The notes beneath the pieces are model-generated. The model was not told the DNA's origin and did not search any database. It saw nothing but the letters and a program-made list of their open reading frames with translations. From the NCBI GenBank assembly GCA_009599575.1, contig VWND01000026.1:310001-374000 (forward strand): DNA of 64,000 nucleotides, written 5' to 3'. The position numbers and the translations under genes were made by a program. This DNA is from Blumeriella jaapii (lineage: Eukaryota > Ascomycota > Leotiomycetes > Helotiales > Drepanopezizaceae). Each line of letters opens with the position of its first letter. The first letter of the stretch is position 1. Below are positions 1 through 10,693 of this stretch, piece by piece.

Positions 1-630
1 CCGCTCCACGTACGCCCTCCGCTCGCGCCACCTCTCCCTCTTCTCGCTCGCCCCTCGCCGCGCAATTCCACGACGCATCCATGGCGCGGGGCACCGTGTC
101 CAGGAAGAGCGATGACGCCCCGGAATTCCGTAGCTCTCATCCACGACGATGTTGTCGTGCCGGAATTTCCGGTGCGCGATGAGGAACGGGCGCCGTCGCA
201 GGACGAGATGTGCGGCCCTCCCTGCCTAAAGTTCAGGGGGAAGGCTGCGATGGAAGCGAGCGAGCACCTCCTCCACGGGGCTGGCTGGCATGATTTTATG
301 GATCTCGGCCCGCGAAGGTGAGAAGCGCGCGTGAGTCGCCCACGCCTCGAAGAAGGCTGTCACCATGTCGAAGGGTCCGCCGATTCCTGGGAGCGGGCCA
401 ACATCTTAGCGGCCGTCTTCCCGCTTGACGATGGTCCTTATCTTCGGCCGACGCCCCTGAATCCTCGCCGTCGCATCAACAAAGACCGCTCTTACGCCCT
501 CGGGAAACCCCCCCCTTGATGCGCCGGCCACACGCCCTCTATCAACAACTATAGCATATTCCCCGGCCAATACCCCATCAGCATAGGTGCCACACGCATC
601 GGATCCCCATCTTCCGTCTCGCCGCACCCT
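1..630 (-). pseudogene. Decayed aminoglycoside-phosphotransferase (APH)-like kinase gene, cut by window edge
   Basis: Read on the minus strand, the segment keeps recognisable pieces of the fungal APH/choline-kinase-like family in order. The first is a KIRTIVKREDG stretch, followed by DVGPLPGIGGPFD and FFEAWATHARF, and then the Brenner-like loop AHRKFRHDNIVVDESYGI. In intact members the loop reads H-x-D-x4-N-I-x-V-D; here the catalytic Asp is Lys (HRKF). Two in-frame stops break the frame: TAA at 406-408, where a Tyr codon is expected, and TAG at 226-228. After the IVVDESYGIPG piece the DWE motif is lost through an apparent shift. No start codon or N-terminal lobe is visible above about 630, and the 3' end runs off the window. 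The family assignment rests on motif recall. A true intron explaining one stop cannot be excluded, but the missing Asp argues for a dead gene. Confidence 0.6.
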
Positions 631-639
631 CAGACCCGC

Positions 640-1140
640 CGCACCGGGTCGCTGAGCGGTAGGTCAACAGGTCGTTGGGCAGGAAAGTTGTGCATGTTCT
701 TGGGTCGAGGAGAGAGAGGGAGGGACGGAGGATCTGGATTCAAGAAAGTGCTGTGTGGACTCATGGAATTGTAATGGAGCGGAAAGTGGGGTCAAGGCGA
801 GCTTTCGGTAGACAGAGACCTACTTCTGTACGTGCCTGCCTCCTTGGTACTGTAGGATGGGACATCTTGCGTTGCGAGTGGGTAGGTTTGGCTATGAGAG
901 AGAGGTAGGTACTTGCTAGGTATCTGTCTGGGTCGTGAGCCTGGGGCAAGATGGCAAGAAAGAAAGATAGAAAGAAAGGTGGACCGATCGGCTATAATAT
1001 GTAAGGACGATGCCGCTGTCGCAGATTTCGTAATGTGCTTTTCTAGTGAGAAAGGCAAAAATCTAGAAGTCTTGCTTAGAGCGCCCCCCCACCCCCCAAC
1101 ACCTCGCTAAATCACTACCCGAATCCGACAAAGCAAGCAG
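640..1140. other. Spacer, no gene seen
   Basis: This spacer lies between the APH pseudogene and the 3' end of the Rpc31 gene. It holds purine-rich simple sequence (AGAAAGAAAGATAGAAAGAAAGG around 955-978) and a C-run near 1084-1095. I see no coding pattern on either strand. Confidence 0.5.
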
Positions 1141-1145
1141 CACAT

Positions 1146-2011
1146 CTAGTAATCGTCGCCTCGCCCCCCACCATCGTCATCGTCAGCATCGCTGTCGCCT
1201 CCGTCAAAATACTGCTCCGCGTCGTAATCGCCCCCGTCATCATCCTCAAACTCCGAGTCGACCATGGCCTCCTCGTCCTCCTCGTTGGGCTCCTCGTCGT
1301 CATCGGCACCCTCGGTCGCTTTGGCGATGCGATCGTTCAGCAGGCTAAGCTTGGCGTCGACATCGGCGCCGTTGCGGCCGGCCAGCGCCGTTTTGCGCTT
1401 CTCGATGCGCTCGAGGTGCTTGCGGACTTCGGTGCCGGCGTCGCCTTCGAGCGTGGGCCAGAGTTCTTTGGGGAAGAGGGATTTGTCTGGCCTCGCTCGT
1501 TAACACGGCGCCTTCCATGACCCGGAGAACCAAAAGCGACCGGGGCACATACCAAAAGGGCAATCGGAAAGCTTGGGCAGAGCGTTCTTCTTCGGGGCAT
1601 ATCGCATGCTGTAGGTCTCGACGCCGGTGAAGGGGTCCATGTCGGCCTTTGCGTTACCGCCGTACTGCGCGTTCACCTGCTCCTCGCTGAAGGTCTTCAC
1701 GCTGCCGCTGAGACGGCGCTTGGCGGGCTGGGTGTACAAGGGCCCGCGGTGGAACTTGGTCCGCAGGGTGCGCATCTCGGTGATCTGGCGGTATTCGCGC
1801 TCCGCCAGCGGCGCGGGTTTGCGCAGGTTCGGGTGCGGCTGTGGGCTCGGGTTAGAGGGCAACGGTCTTGGTAGATTGGAGGGATGTGTACGGGGAAGAG
1901 CTCCGAGGGCGCAGACTCGAGCTTGATGGTCGGATCGAATGCCCAGGTTGCGCCTTTCAACTGGCCTGGTCCTCCTCCGGGTCCTCCTCGACCGCGACCA
2001 CGTCCTGCCAT
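1146..2011 (-). CDS. RPC31: DNA-directed RNA polymerase III subunit Rpc31 (RPC7)
   Basis: This is a subunit of the Rpc82-Rpc34-Rpc31 initiation subcomplex of nuclear RNA polymerase III. The protein opens with a glycine/arginine-rich head (MAGRGRGRGGPGGGPG), then the conserved TWAFDPTIKLESAPSELFP block, an EREYRQITEMRTLRTKFHRG segment, and DPFTGVETYSMRYAPKKNALPKL, the family core. It ends in a very acidic D/E/G-rich tail, as in yeast Rpc31. The inferred exons on the minus strand are 2011-1892, 1838-1553 and 1486-1146. The introns are 1839-1891 (GTACAC...CTAAC...CACAG) and 1487-1552 (GTATGT...CCAG). Joined, they give 248 codons with no internal stop. The start is the only ATG that precedes the G/R-rich head. 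Exon boundaries are my inference from frame continuity and splice consensus. Confidence 0.88.
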
Positions 2012-2526
2012 CTTGCGAATGTGGGGTGCAGATGTCGGATCGGGATTGAAGCTGGATTGGCCGTCTCACAGTAGCGAAACCCAGGATAGGCGGTTATCTG
2101 CGCGTCTTTCGGTTTTTTTTTGGCGTCACCTCTGCATTGTGCTGTTTGTCCTCGACGGTGTTTTGGTGACGAAGTTTTGGTGACGATGAAATAAATTCGT
2201 GCAGCCTCGTTCTCCAATCCGCGGGGTCACGGGCCGAGAGTTGTTCCGACGCTTAACTACAGGGGCACGTATTCCGAGAATGTGGGGGATGGTACTCTTC
2301 TCACAACGTTTGTTCTGTTGTTAAAATCGACCAAGCAAAGCAGACCGACCGTGCTTTTGGCATTACCAAACTCGAAGACTACACGAACTCTGTCCCTATC
2401 TGGGTTTGGAGTGGGTATTCCAATTTCAGCTCAAAGATCACCCCTCCTCGCCCTGCCCCTCCAAGAGCGGGTGGACAGCCTGCCGTGAAGGTGAGGCGTT
2501 TCGAGATCAGAAGCGCTGTCAACCAA
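2012..2526. other. Divergent intergenic region Rpc31 / Hsm3-like
   Basis: The two genes are transcribed away from each other, so about 515 bp must hold both promoters and 5' leaders. No clear TATA box or repeated operator was seen. Confidence 0.45.
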
Positions 2527-3654
2527 ATGGACGACGTTCCGATTACCGGGCTCGAGGAGCTCGAAAGGCATCTCCGCCATGTGGTAGAAGTCCCAGAAAC
2601 ACCCCTCGATGCAAAACTCTTTGATGAGGTGGAACTGCAACTGACTGGTATGCCCGACGCTTCTCGTTCCTGGAATGTACACGGCTGAGATAAAGCAGAC
2701 AGTAATATCCCTCCGCTGATTCCTCGTCTCCTCCCAAACCTCGCTCAGATCCTCTTGACCTACGATCAAGACCCCGCCATCCTCGCCAGCCTCAGCATCA
2801 AGCTCATCCGTCCCATACAGTTCACCCAAGCTCTGACCTTGGCCTCCGAAGATGCTCTCGTTCAAGCTCTTCGATCTTCCGCTCCCTCTGCCAACATTCT
2901 CGCCATCACGATCCTCGAAAAGGCAAGCCGTAGTCCCAGCGACACCGCTATCCTGTCGATTATGAGAGGTGTGGTCGAAGCCTTTCTACGGACATGGCTG
3001 AGCACACCTGATGTAGGAGTGGGAGAGAAGGCCACAAAGGCTTTGGGCGATCTGTTAGAGGTAGACTGCGATAGGAGATCGTCTGCGGGCATCGATACCA
3101 AGATGAGCGGGTTGCAACTCGCATCCGGCATGCCACCTGGCCAAGGACTGTTATGGAGAAGGATATTCCAAGACCGGGAAATGTACGACATGCTGTTCTC
3201 GCTCTGTAGCTCGACTACGATCGGCACAGGAGAGGGTCAGCTTGACGAGAGACAAAAATCTTTGGCGCAAGCAAGGCTGCTACGTATCCTCCCCCGTCTC
3301 GCCACACTCGACTTCCACACTATCACGCATACGAAGTTCCCGGATATCGAGCAGAAATACAGAGTTGGTCAGCCCGGTGTGCTGTACTTTGCTACCGTTG
3401 ACATGGTCGACAAGGAAGCGGATATGCTGATGCACATCACGCTGATGGACTTGTTTGCCGAGTTCCTGGACATGATGAGTACAACCGAGCTTACGAAAGC
3501 CACTATGGACTATCTGGCGGCGTTGGTCAAGAAAGTGGCGACATCGGATCCGGTGATGTATAAGCATCTCGAAGCCATTGCCATGTCTCCTGTCACGGCC
3601 GAGAAGTCTCCCGAGCTGGTGGGCTTGCTGCTCAGATTGAACGAGTATCCTTGA
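2527..3654 (+). CDS. HSM3: Hsm3/S5b-like 26S proteasome assembly chaperone
   Basis: This helical-repeat protein resembles fungal Hsm3, a chaperone for the base of the 19S regulatory particle that was first described as a mismatch-repair factor. Exons 2527-2647 and 2699-3654 join across a 51-bp intron (GTATGC...AAGCAG) to give 358 codons. The joined frame reads ELQLTDSNIPPLIPRLLPNL, continuing a regular amphipathic helix pattern. Family-like stretches are GQGLLWRRIFQDREMYDMLF and LARLLRILPRLATLDF-type helices in the middle, and LVGLLLRLNEYP at the end. There is no signal peptide or membrane segment, as expected for a soluble chaperone. The protein is somewhat shorter than yeast Hsm3 (about 480 aa). 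An upstream in-frame ATG at 2485 would add 14 residues, but MDDVPITGLEEL looks like the natural start. The assignment is by overall resemblance; an unrelated ARM/HEAT protein remains possible. Confidence 0.65.
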
Positions 3655-4929
3655 TCAGTGGCACAAACTCCTAGCCCGAGATTATCGGTGCCCAATGTCC
3701 GGGACATGGCCAAGGATTGATGGCCTCATGTCTCTTTTGGCGTCGAGCTGCTCTGATGATCAATGTCAATTTGGTCCAGAACAAGCCCCCCAGGAGCCGG
3801 TAGCGAAAGAAACATCGAATATTGATGGAAGATCTGAGCTTTCTTTTCGGAAATACCCATGCAGCCAATTTTGATTGCAAGTTAGCTCTTGTAAGGCGCC
3901 ATCATATCTGAGATGTGAGAAACGACCTCCGGTTTCCGTAGCGAGATGTTCTCCCTTGCCTCGTGGCGCACCCGGTAACATCAACAGACAACATGATTGT
4001 ATGTCTCGGACTCAGAAAGCGACCAAGCCGTTCGGACTACATCTCTGTTTGTGTGTTGTACTTTTTTGGCTCTTGCGCTCGAAAGTCGTTTAGCGGGACA
4101 CATCATTTCACTGCCAGCCATTTTACGTTCGTTGATAACGCTACTGAGCAGTGTAAGATAAAGTTTCACTCAAACATATCGCAAAACTTCCCTTGCTCTG
4201 TTTCGCTGTGTCTTGCGATCAAATACAGACTGTCTGGCTACGAATGACACCGAATTGTGTTCGATATCCCTTGAAATGTCTATGCCGTTTTGACTCTCAG
4301 AATCCCGTGCGTCCAGCCTGATTTCTATCACTTGTTTATCCTGTTGGTATAAGCCCATTTGGCCCGCAGGGCTTGCTTCTTTTGGACCCATGGTATCTTT
4401 ATGCCTCTTTTCATGAGAAGACTCTCACTGTGCGGCTACAGACTTGCCTGCTTTGGCTTATTCCACCTACATATCCCCTCGCTTCTACGCATTAAGACTT
4501 TAACGCAGTCGTTTTAGCATGTTAGTTTCAGCAAACTGTACCAAAGCTCGCGAGTTTGAGTCCCGCTCCGAATACCAAGTTAGTTCACTGACTTTATCCT
4601 GTAGATAGTGGCCGCGAAGGCTAGAGAGTTTTGACAGCCGATCGCGCAGGTCTACTTAGACAATGTCTCAACCTCACTAACTTGCTCCCCATGTTATCAT
4701 GTCTGAGATCATCGAATCCAGCTCACTGCCCTGTGTAGAATCACCTACTCGTCGACGCCATGTTTTCCGCCCTCGCAGCTGACTTGAAAGATGTCTGTCT
4801 GATGGCAAATGCATATATATTCCTCCGCCTGCGCGCTTCTGCAATCCTCACCACATCCTCTCCATCCTCCTTCCCCTCTTTGTTTTCTTGGTCCAAGCAT
4901 CACTCGTTAAGGCTTGAGCACCTCTCGCA
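3655..4929. other. Intergenic spacer, likely promoter of the wall-protein gene
   Basis: I found no coding pattern. A TATA-like GCATATATATTCC lies at about 4809-4821, roughly 110 bp before the start codon of the following gene, and pyrimidine-rich sequence (4850-4880) follows it, as is common in fungal promoters. Confidence 0.4.
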
Positions 4930-7352
4930 ATGGCTCCCTCCTTAGTCAACCTCCTTCTCTTGGGCGCCACGTCCCTCACAGTCATTGATGCGGACCGCCA
5001 TTCTTTCCGCAGAGGCCGTCTGACTGTACCCGTGGTCGCCGAGCAGAACCCGGTTGCAAAGCGAGACGTGACCACCGTAACCGTGACCGTCGCCGACTGT
5101 GCCGCTCAACTCGCATCAGTATCCTCTCAATTCTCTTCTTACATATCTTCCATCGAAGCAGCATTTTCTTCGGCGGCTTTTACTTCGTTCGCCCCGAGCA
5201 GCACGTTTACGGGTTACGTCAACAGCTCCAGTGGCTCTTCATTCGCTGTGGAGACGTCCGCTCTCACTTTTCCCGGGTCTTCGTCTACCCTCAGCTCATA
5301 CCAGAGCCTGATCACTTCGGCTCCAGTTTCGGGTTACTTCAATTCCAGCACAGCATCCAGCAGCATCGCCGCTGAGACTTTTAGCCTGAATGTTACATCC
5401 ACCTCGGGCTTGGTCTCGTCGTTTGGCACCCCAGAGGCCGCTACCTCCACTGCTGCGCTCAATCAATCCTCTCTTGTCACTACGCAGAATGTGGCTGTCA
5501 GCACCGGGACTGCTCCTTACACAAATGCTACATTGACTTCCTTCTCGAGCGCTGTACCAACACCATCCTCTGAGAGCTCAGCGACAACACTTGGTTCTTC
5601 AACGCTGAACCTTAATTTATCGAGTATCGTCGCCCCCAGCAGTGAGGCTCCGGCATTGCCAACAGTAACACAGTCTGTTACAAGTACTTTTATGTCAACG
5701 ATCACCGGCAATCTCTCAGCTGCCTCAACTTCATCCACACTTTCTGGACTCCTGTCCACAAGCACTTTGGCATCTGGAATTCTCAGCAGCGAAGCCCCAA
5801 CTGCCGTTTTTACCAACAGTACTCAAGGCTCTGTAATTCGGACCATCTCTTCTGTACCATTCGTTCAGTCATCTTCCTTCGCTTCCGCAATTTCTACAAA
5901 CAACGCTGGACCAGAGACCGCCCGCATCAGCTCCGAGTTCCCGACATCAACATTTGGCAGCGGAAGTCTTCCCTCGAGCACAGGGGGCTTCCCAAGTTCT
6001 ATCGTTACTGACGAGCCCGTATTCACATCGTCTGCCCTCTCCAATCTTTCCACATCTGGGTTTGGGGTCATTGCTAGCTCCACATTTACTTCTCTACATA
6101 CCACGGTCTCTGCGCCCTACCTCAATACCAGTACTTCCGTGAATGTGTTTGAGCCAACGTCTACCTCGGCAGGAAACACAACAACTGCAAGCAGTACCGC
6201 GGGGCCCGTTACTTCGTTAGAGGGAAGCTCGATCGCCTCAGTATCTTCTCTGACTTCTAATGCAACAACTTCAACCGTTCAGAGTGACATAGTTAGCACT
6301 TTCGTCGCTACATCAACGGCTGCCCCAGTCCCTTCATCTGCTGGGCCAACCTTTGCTTCTAGCTCGACTGTCCAGGTCGCATCTTCCATTGTCAGTTCCG
6401 GAAACTTCTCTACAACCACCTCTGGGCTCGCTAGTACCACTCTCGGTCCTTTAACCTCTTCTGTTGAGTCTACAGGATCTGGGAGCTCTACTGCTGTACC
6501 TGGGTCATCATCTTCACCGACTAGTCTTGGCGTTAGCCCGACTGTTTCTTCAGGAATCCCAGCTCTCAGCTCGACTTCGGTGGGCCTTGCAAACTCGACA
6601 TTCGCACCTGGAATACCATCGTCAACCATTATCTCTGAGACAAGCTCCATCCTTACTTCAGAGTTGCCAGCCGTTACTTCATCTTCGACGGTCTCTAGCC
6701 TGGTCAAGTTTCACCGTTGGTGCCGATGCTACATCCAGCACCCTCCTTGCGTCTTCGTCAACAGTACTGATCGCAACAACGTCCACAGCGACCGGGCCTC
6801 AAGTTCCGACATCAACCTCCAATACACTCATCAACGGTGGTTTTGAAATGGGGGTATTAGGCCCCTGGCTCGAAGCCCTCGCCCCTTTCAAAGCCGCCAC
6901 GGCCGAAATCCGCGACAACTCGCAGACCCATGTCGATTCTATCAACGACCGCTACCTGTAAGTCCTCTCCTCTTCCCTCCCTCCCTCTTCTCCCTCCACG
7001 CTTACCCCTTCCCAGCGAACTCGGCATCCTCGACGGTTCCGCCGGCCGCATCTCGCAATCCGTCGCCGTGCTTCCGCGCACACGCTACGTGATGTCTGGT
7101 TACGCCGAGCTCGCCGTCAAACCCGAGAAAGACATGGGGCCCTGCTCGCTGCAGATCTGTGACACGGTGGGCGACGTGTGCAGTCGCATCCGGTACCTCA
7201 ACGCCAACGGCTTCGAGTTCGTGTCGAAATCTTTCAGGACCGGGGCCGGGCAGACGTCGGTCAACATGCGCGCTACGGTCTCGTGTCCGTTGGGGACCGC
7301 AGGACATGTGACGACCGTCTATGTGGATCAGTTGAAGTTCGTGCTAGCGTGA
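4930..7352 (+). CDS. Secreted Ser/Thr-rich (mucin-like) cell-wall protein with C-terminal CBM-like domain; apparent frameshift
   Basis: The N-terminus is a signal peptide (MAPSLVNLLLLGATSLTVIDA) followed by a dibasic KR site (VAKRDV) of Kex2 type. Then come about 560 residues almost entirely of Ser, Thr, Ala, Val, Gly and Pro, with many N-x-S/T sites, predicting a heavily O-glycosylated stalk. The C-terminal part, beginning NTLINGGFEMGVLGPW, looks like a jelly-roll carbohydrate-binding module of the CBM4/9 kind and contains four cysteines. The intron is 6958-7015 (GTAAGT...CCCAG); the last exon is 7016-7352. Near 6700-6712 the Ser/Thr-rich pattern moves from frame 1 to frame 2 with no plausible intron. 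Removing one G of the GG in CCTGGTCAAG restores continuity (SSLSSFTVGADA). Read without the fix, the protein would end at 6846 and lose the domain. There is no GPI-like tail. The ligand is unknown. Confidence 0.7.
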
Positions 7353-8402
7353 TTAGGAAGCCCTAGCAAGAGAGGAGGAAAGAAGTGAGAGAGGGTTAGG
7401 GGATTCAGTGATTGAGGGAAGCGTTTTTTTTTGTTTGCCTTTGTTGATGTGTAATGGGGAGGAAGAAGAAGTTGGCGAGTGAGTGAGTGAATGAGTGAGG
7501 CTTTTGTATTACTAGCCCATGTCTGTAATAGGTTCTCATATACTGCTAGATAGTTAATTAATCGACTGGTTTCCACGCTTCCGTGTTCTTTCCAGTCTGA
7601 GAATCAGCCCTCTCAGTTACTCGGGATCGCTTTCTTGTCGCTCGCTTGTACGACGGCGGATGAGCATGTCAGCAACCCAAATTATATCACAAATTTACAC
7701 ACACTGCAATCACATGCTTTACTGTTGTGAATGAGAATTGTGAACGTGGGCCGTTGCGCTAGATGTAGATTCGATCTTGTCCTCTCACGTCCTGACCTGG
7801 GCAGAGAACACCCCTGGCCATTCTCGCTTAATCCACGTCTTATTTACTTTCTCCTCTTTCTAATTTTCGATATGAAAGCGCGTTTGCTTGCATAAGACTA
7901 GATTCTTGGTTACTACTGTACCTCTCCAGTCGTCGGAAAATTCATGATCATAAAGGCGATAGTTGGGGTCGCAGAGCTTAAATTATAAACTTGACGGGAA
8001 GCAACGTAAGTAAAAATCGTAATGATCTGATGTGTGTCTTGTCAGGACCTGGTTTGGAAGGCCAGAAACAGCTTCCATCTCGCAACACAAGACGGGCTGA
8101 TGGGCGACGACTAGCGCTACCATGGAATGCCGAGAATTTGGGCCTGACTCGTTGAAGAAGCCGTCGAGCAGATTTGCTTGTATCAACGGATGTCTGTGAA
8201 CCACGTAAAGCAATGCATTTGTTGGCTCATCCGAGGATCGACATCGGGAGGCACAAAATGCCAGGCCTGATGGGACACTGACTTGCACACTTTAAGACTC
8301 ACCGCACGGAAGCGAGGTAAACAACGCGCAGACGGACTTGGAGAATCTCTTCATTTAATTCCTCAAAATCCGTAGATTTTCCGCTTCTCCATCATCATCT
8401 AT
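7353..8402. other. Convergent intergenic spacer
   Basis: The wall-protein gene and the peptide-transporter gene end toward each other here. The 3' flank has GAGTGAGTGAATGAGTGAGG simple sequence (7479-7500). I see no gene. Confidence 0.45.
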
Positions 8403-10693
8403 TCACATCTTCTCCTTATCGCTAAGCTTCTTCTCACTATCCGTCACCTCATGCCCCTTCACACTCTCAGGATCCGAGACCTTGGCCGAAAAATCTGCTT
8501 GCGGTAGCAGGTTCATCTTGTCCTCCTCCTTATCAATCTTTCTGTTGTTCAAGTAGAACAGCACGCCACCAACCGCGGCCAGCACCGAAACCAGACCGTA
8601 GTTCCACACCAGCAACGGGTCGGACGCGAGAGCGACAAGAGCTTGAGAGAGCGCAGACGAGATGGCGTTCATGAAAAGCGAGACGGCCGTGACGCTGGAT
8701 CGCATGTTGACCGGCGCTTTGGTGAACGCGTACTCGAGGGACGTGACCGAGGCCATGATCTCGGAGAAGCCGATGAGGCCGTAGGGCAGGATCTGTACCC
8801 ACACCGAGATGTCGGAGTGCCATTTGGTGCCATCGGGGAGCTCGCAGCTGCTAGCATTGTTGTTGGCGCAGGGCGTGGCGCGGTAAATGAATGCTTGCAC
8901 GACACAGGAAGTGACCATGGCCATGGATGCGAGCAAGAAGCCACAGGTGATCCGCTTGATGGGGGTGAATACCCATCCGGTTTTGCGGATGCCGGGGTAC
9001 ACGATTTGGTCCATGATTGGGATGAGAATGACGATGAAGAGCGGTTGAAGTTCGATACAATGTCGTTGGGGACGCCGCCGAGTTTCATTGTGGCTGCTTG
9101 GGACGTGAGGTTGTTGGTCATTTGGCCGTAAGCGAGCCCTGGTATAACTCTTAGCGGATTCCTTTCAATGAAGCGAGTGGAAGGACTCACAGTACAGGGG
9201 ATACCAGAGGAACACTTTGCAGGCGATGAGCCCTCTGCGGACTTCATCGACCCATGTGTCATCGAAAGTCATCCATTCCGGCTTGTGGACTCCGAGATGT
9301 GATGGTTTCACATTCTCCCAGAATCCTTCTGCCTTGAGATTGCGGCGGCTGTAAACCGTTAGCTTTTAAAATTCAGGAGGCAGTCGTCATCTTTCTCACA
9401 ACGTCACCAAATTCCAAGACCATTTCCCCGTCATGGCAAGGCTCAAGAGTTTGCCAGCCTTGGCAATGGTAGATCCGGTGGGTGGTGTCAGAATATATTT
9501 CTTCTTACATACGAAGATAACCATTGGACAGAGGCCTGAGATATCAGCGCGAGTTCTCTATAGAGGCATTGGTAACTTACAGAGCATCAATGTTGGGAGG
9601 AGGTATGACAGCCAGAAGCCGACGTACTTCTCAGCATAAACCATGCCAATGGATCCGGTCAGAGATCCAACATTGATCATGAGGTAAAAGTACAAGTACA
9701 CTCGAGATATGGTGACAGAAGGGTCCATGATGACTCTCTCGCCTTCGGGCGTCATCTTGACTCTCATGACTTGCTCCTTACCTAAAAACGTTAAGCTCGC
9801 ACCGCAGGTGGCTGACCAGTCAAGACTTACATTGCTCCGCAATTAACGGGGAAATATTGGACTTGAAACCCCCGACACCCATACCCATGATGACAATACC
9901 GATTGCGAAGCAGGTAATCGATGCATTGGGGTGGACAATGACAGGTGGAATGGCCGAGACGATCAGGATAACATGCCCGACCAAGGCGACAGCACAGGAG
10001 ATTTGAATAGTCTTGAAGCGACCCCAGTACTGATCCGCCATGTAAGCACCGATCAGAGGCATGATGTATGCCCAGAACTGGTTGCTGTGAACCCCGTAAG
10101 TCAACGGAAGCCGGAAGCGAGGCAGAGATGCTCACAAAGTGGTCAAGCCAGTCGAGGCACGCTGACCCATACCCAGTGCACCGGATTGCCCTGAGAACCC
10201 AGCACCCGTGGTGGATAGATCACACGTTCCATCGGGACGAGTGGTGTTGGGTAGGCAAGGCAGGTCTTGTTGGATGAAGTTGACGACTATCGATGTTAAG
10301 AGGGTCATGGTATGGTGGGATCGTGATGCGCACAAACAGCAGTGGTTCCGTAGTACGAGAAGCGCTCGCACAGTTCGACGAAAGCGATGGTATATCTGAA
10401 GAGCTCATGGTCAGGATCATCATCTCGCAAAACCTGCTGAAGAAACGAGTACAACGCGCAGTAGACTGAATCCGCTGGAGACAGGCTGGGGATGCTTGGA
10501 AAACTCAGACTTACGCGGACCAGGGGATCTTCCCAGATACTCTGCGGAGAGTCTTCAAGTCTTCGTCGTTTGGAATCTCGAACTCTTCATCTCTCACAGC
10601 AGCTTTGAAGGTCTGCCCAGATGGCTCAACCGGCACAGGTTGGACGTAGACCTTGGCCACCTCTGCGTTGTCGCGACCACTTGCTGGTTCCAT
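8403..10693 (-). CDS. PTR2: POT/PTR2-family proton-coupled di/tripeptide transporter; one apparent frameshift
   Basis: This is a plasma-membrane proton symporter for di- and tripeptides (POT/NPF, MFS fold). Minus-strand exons are 10693-10515, 10395-10334, 10286-10136, 10084-9831, 9781-9581, 9535-9400, 9348-9191 and 9138-8403, with seven introns of 45-119 bp. Signatures are FVELCERFSYYGTTAVFVNF (POT signature 1 region), QFWAYIMPLIGAYMADQYWG, GVGGFKSNISPLIAEQ, INVGSLTGSIGMVYAEKYVG and FLWYPLYWLAYGQMTNN. The C-terminal half carries the last helices and a charged cytosolic tail. Within exon 8, at 9043-9044, the frame breaks: SNF continues into PLFIVILIPIMDQIVYP only if one C is added to the CC run. 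With that base the protein is 625 aa, the normal family length. A frameshifted pseudogene or an assembly indel would look the same here; see findings. Confidence 0.85.

Noticed and set aside
4540..4575. T-arm-like GCGAGTTTGAGTCCCGC followed by TCCGAATACCA
   Set aside because: No matching acceptor, D-arm or anticodon stem can be found upstream at tRNA spacing.
6490..6560. Candidate 58-bp GT-AG intron (GTACCTGG...TTCTTCAG) that would reconcile the frame of the wall-protein gene
   Set aside because: After splicing, the new frame loses the Ser/Thr-rich pattern that continues in the original frame for another 150 bp, so the break lies later.
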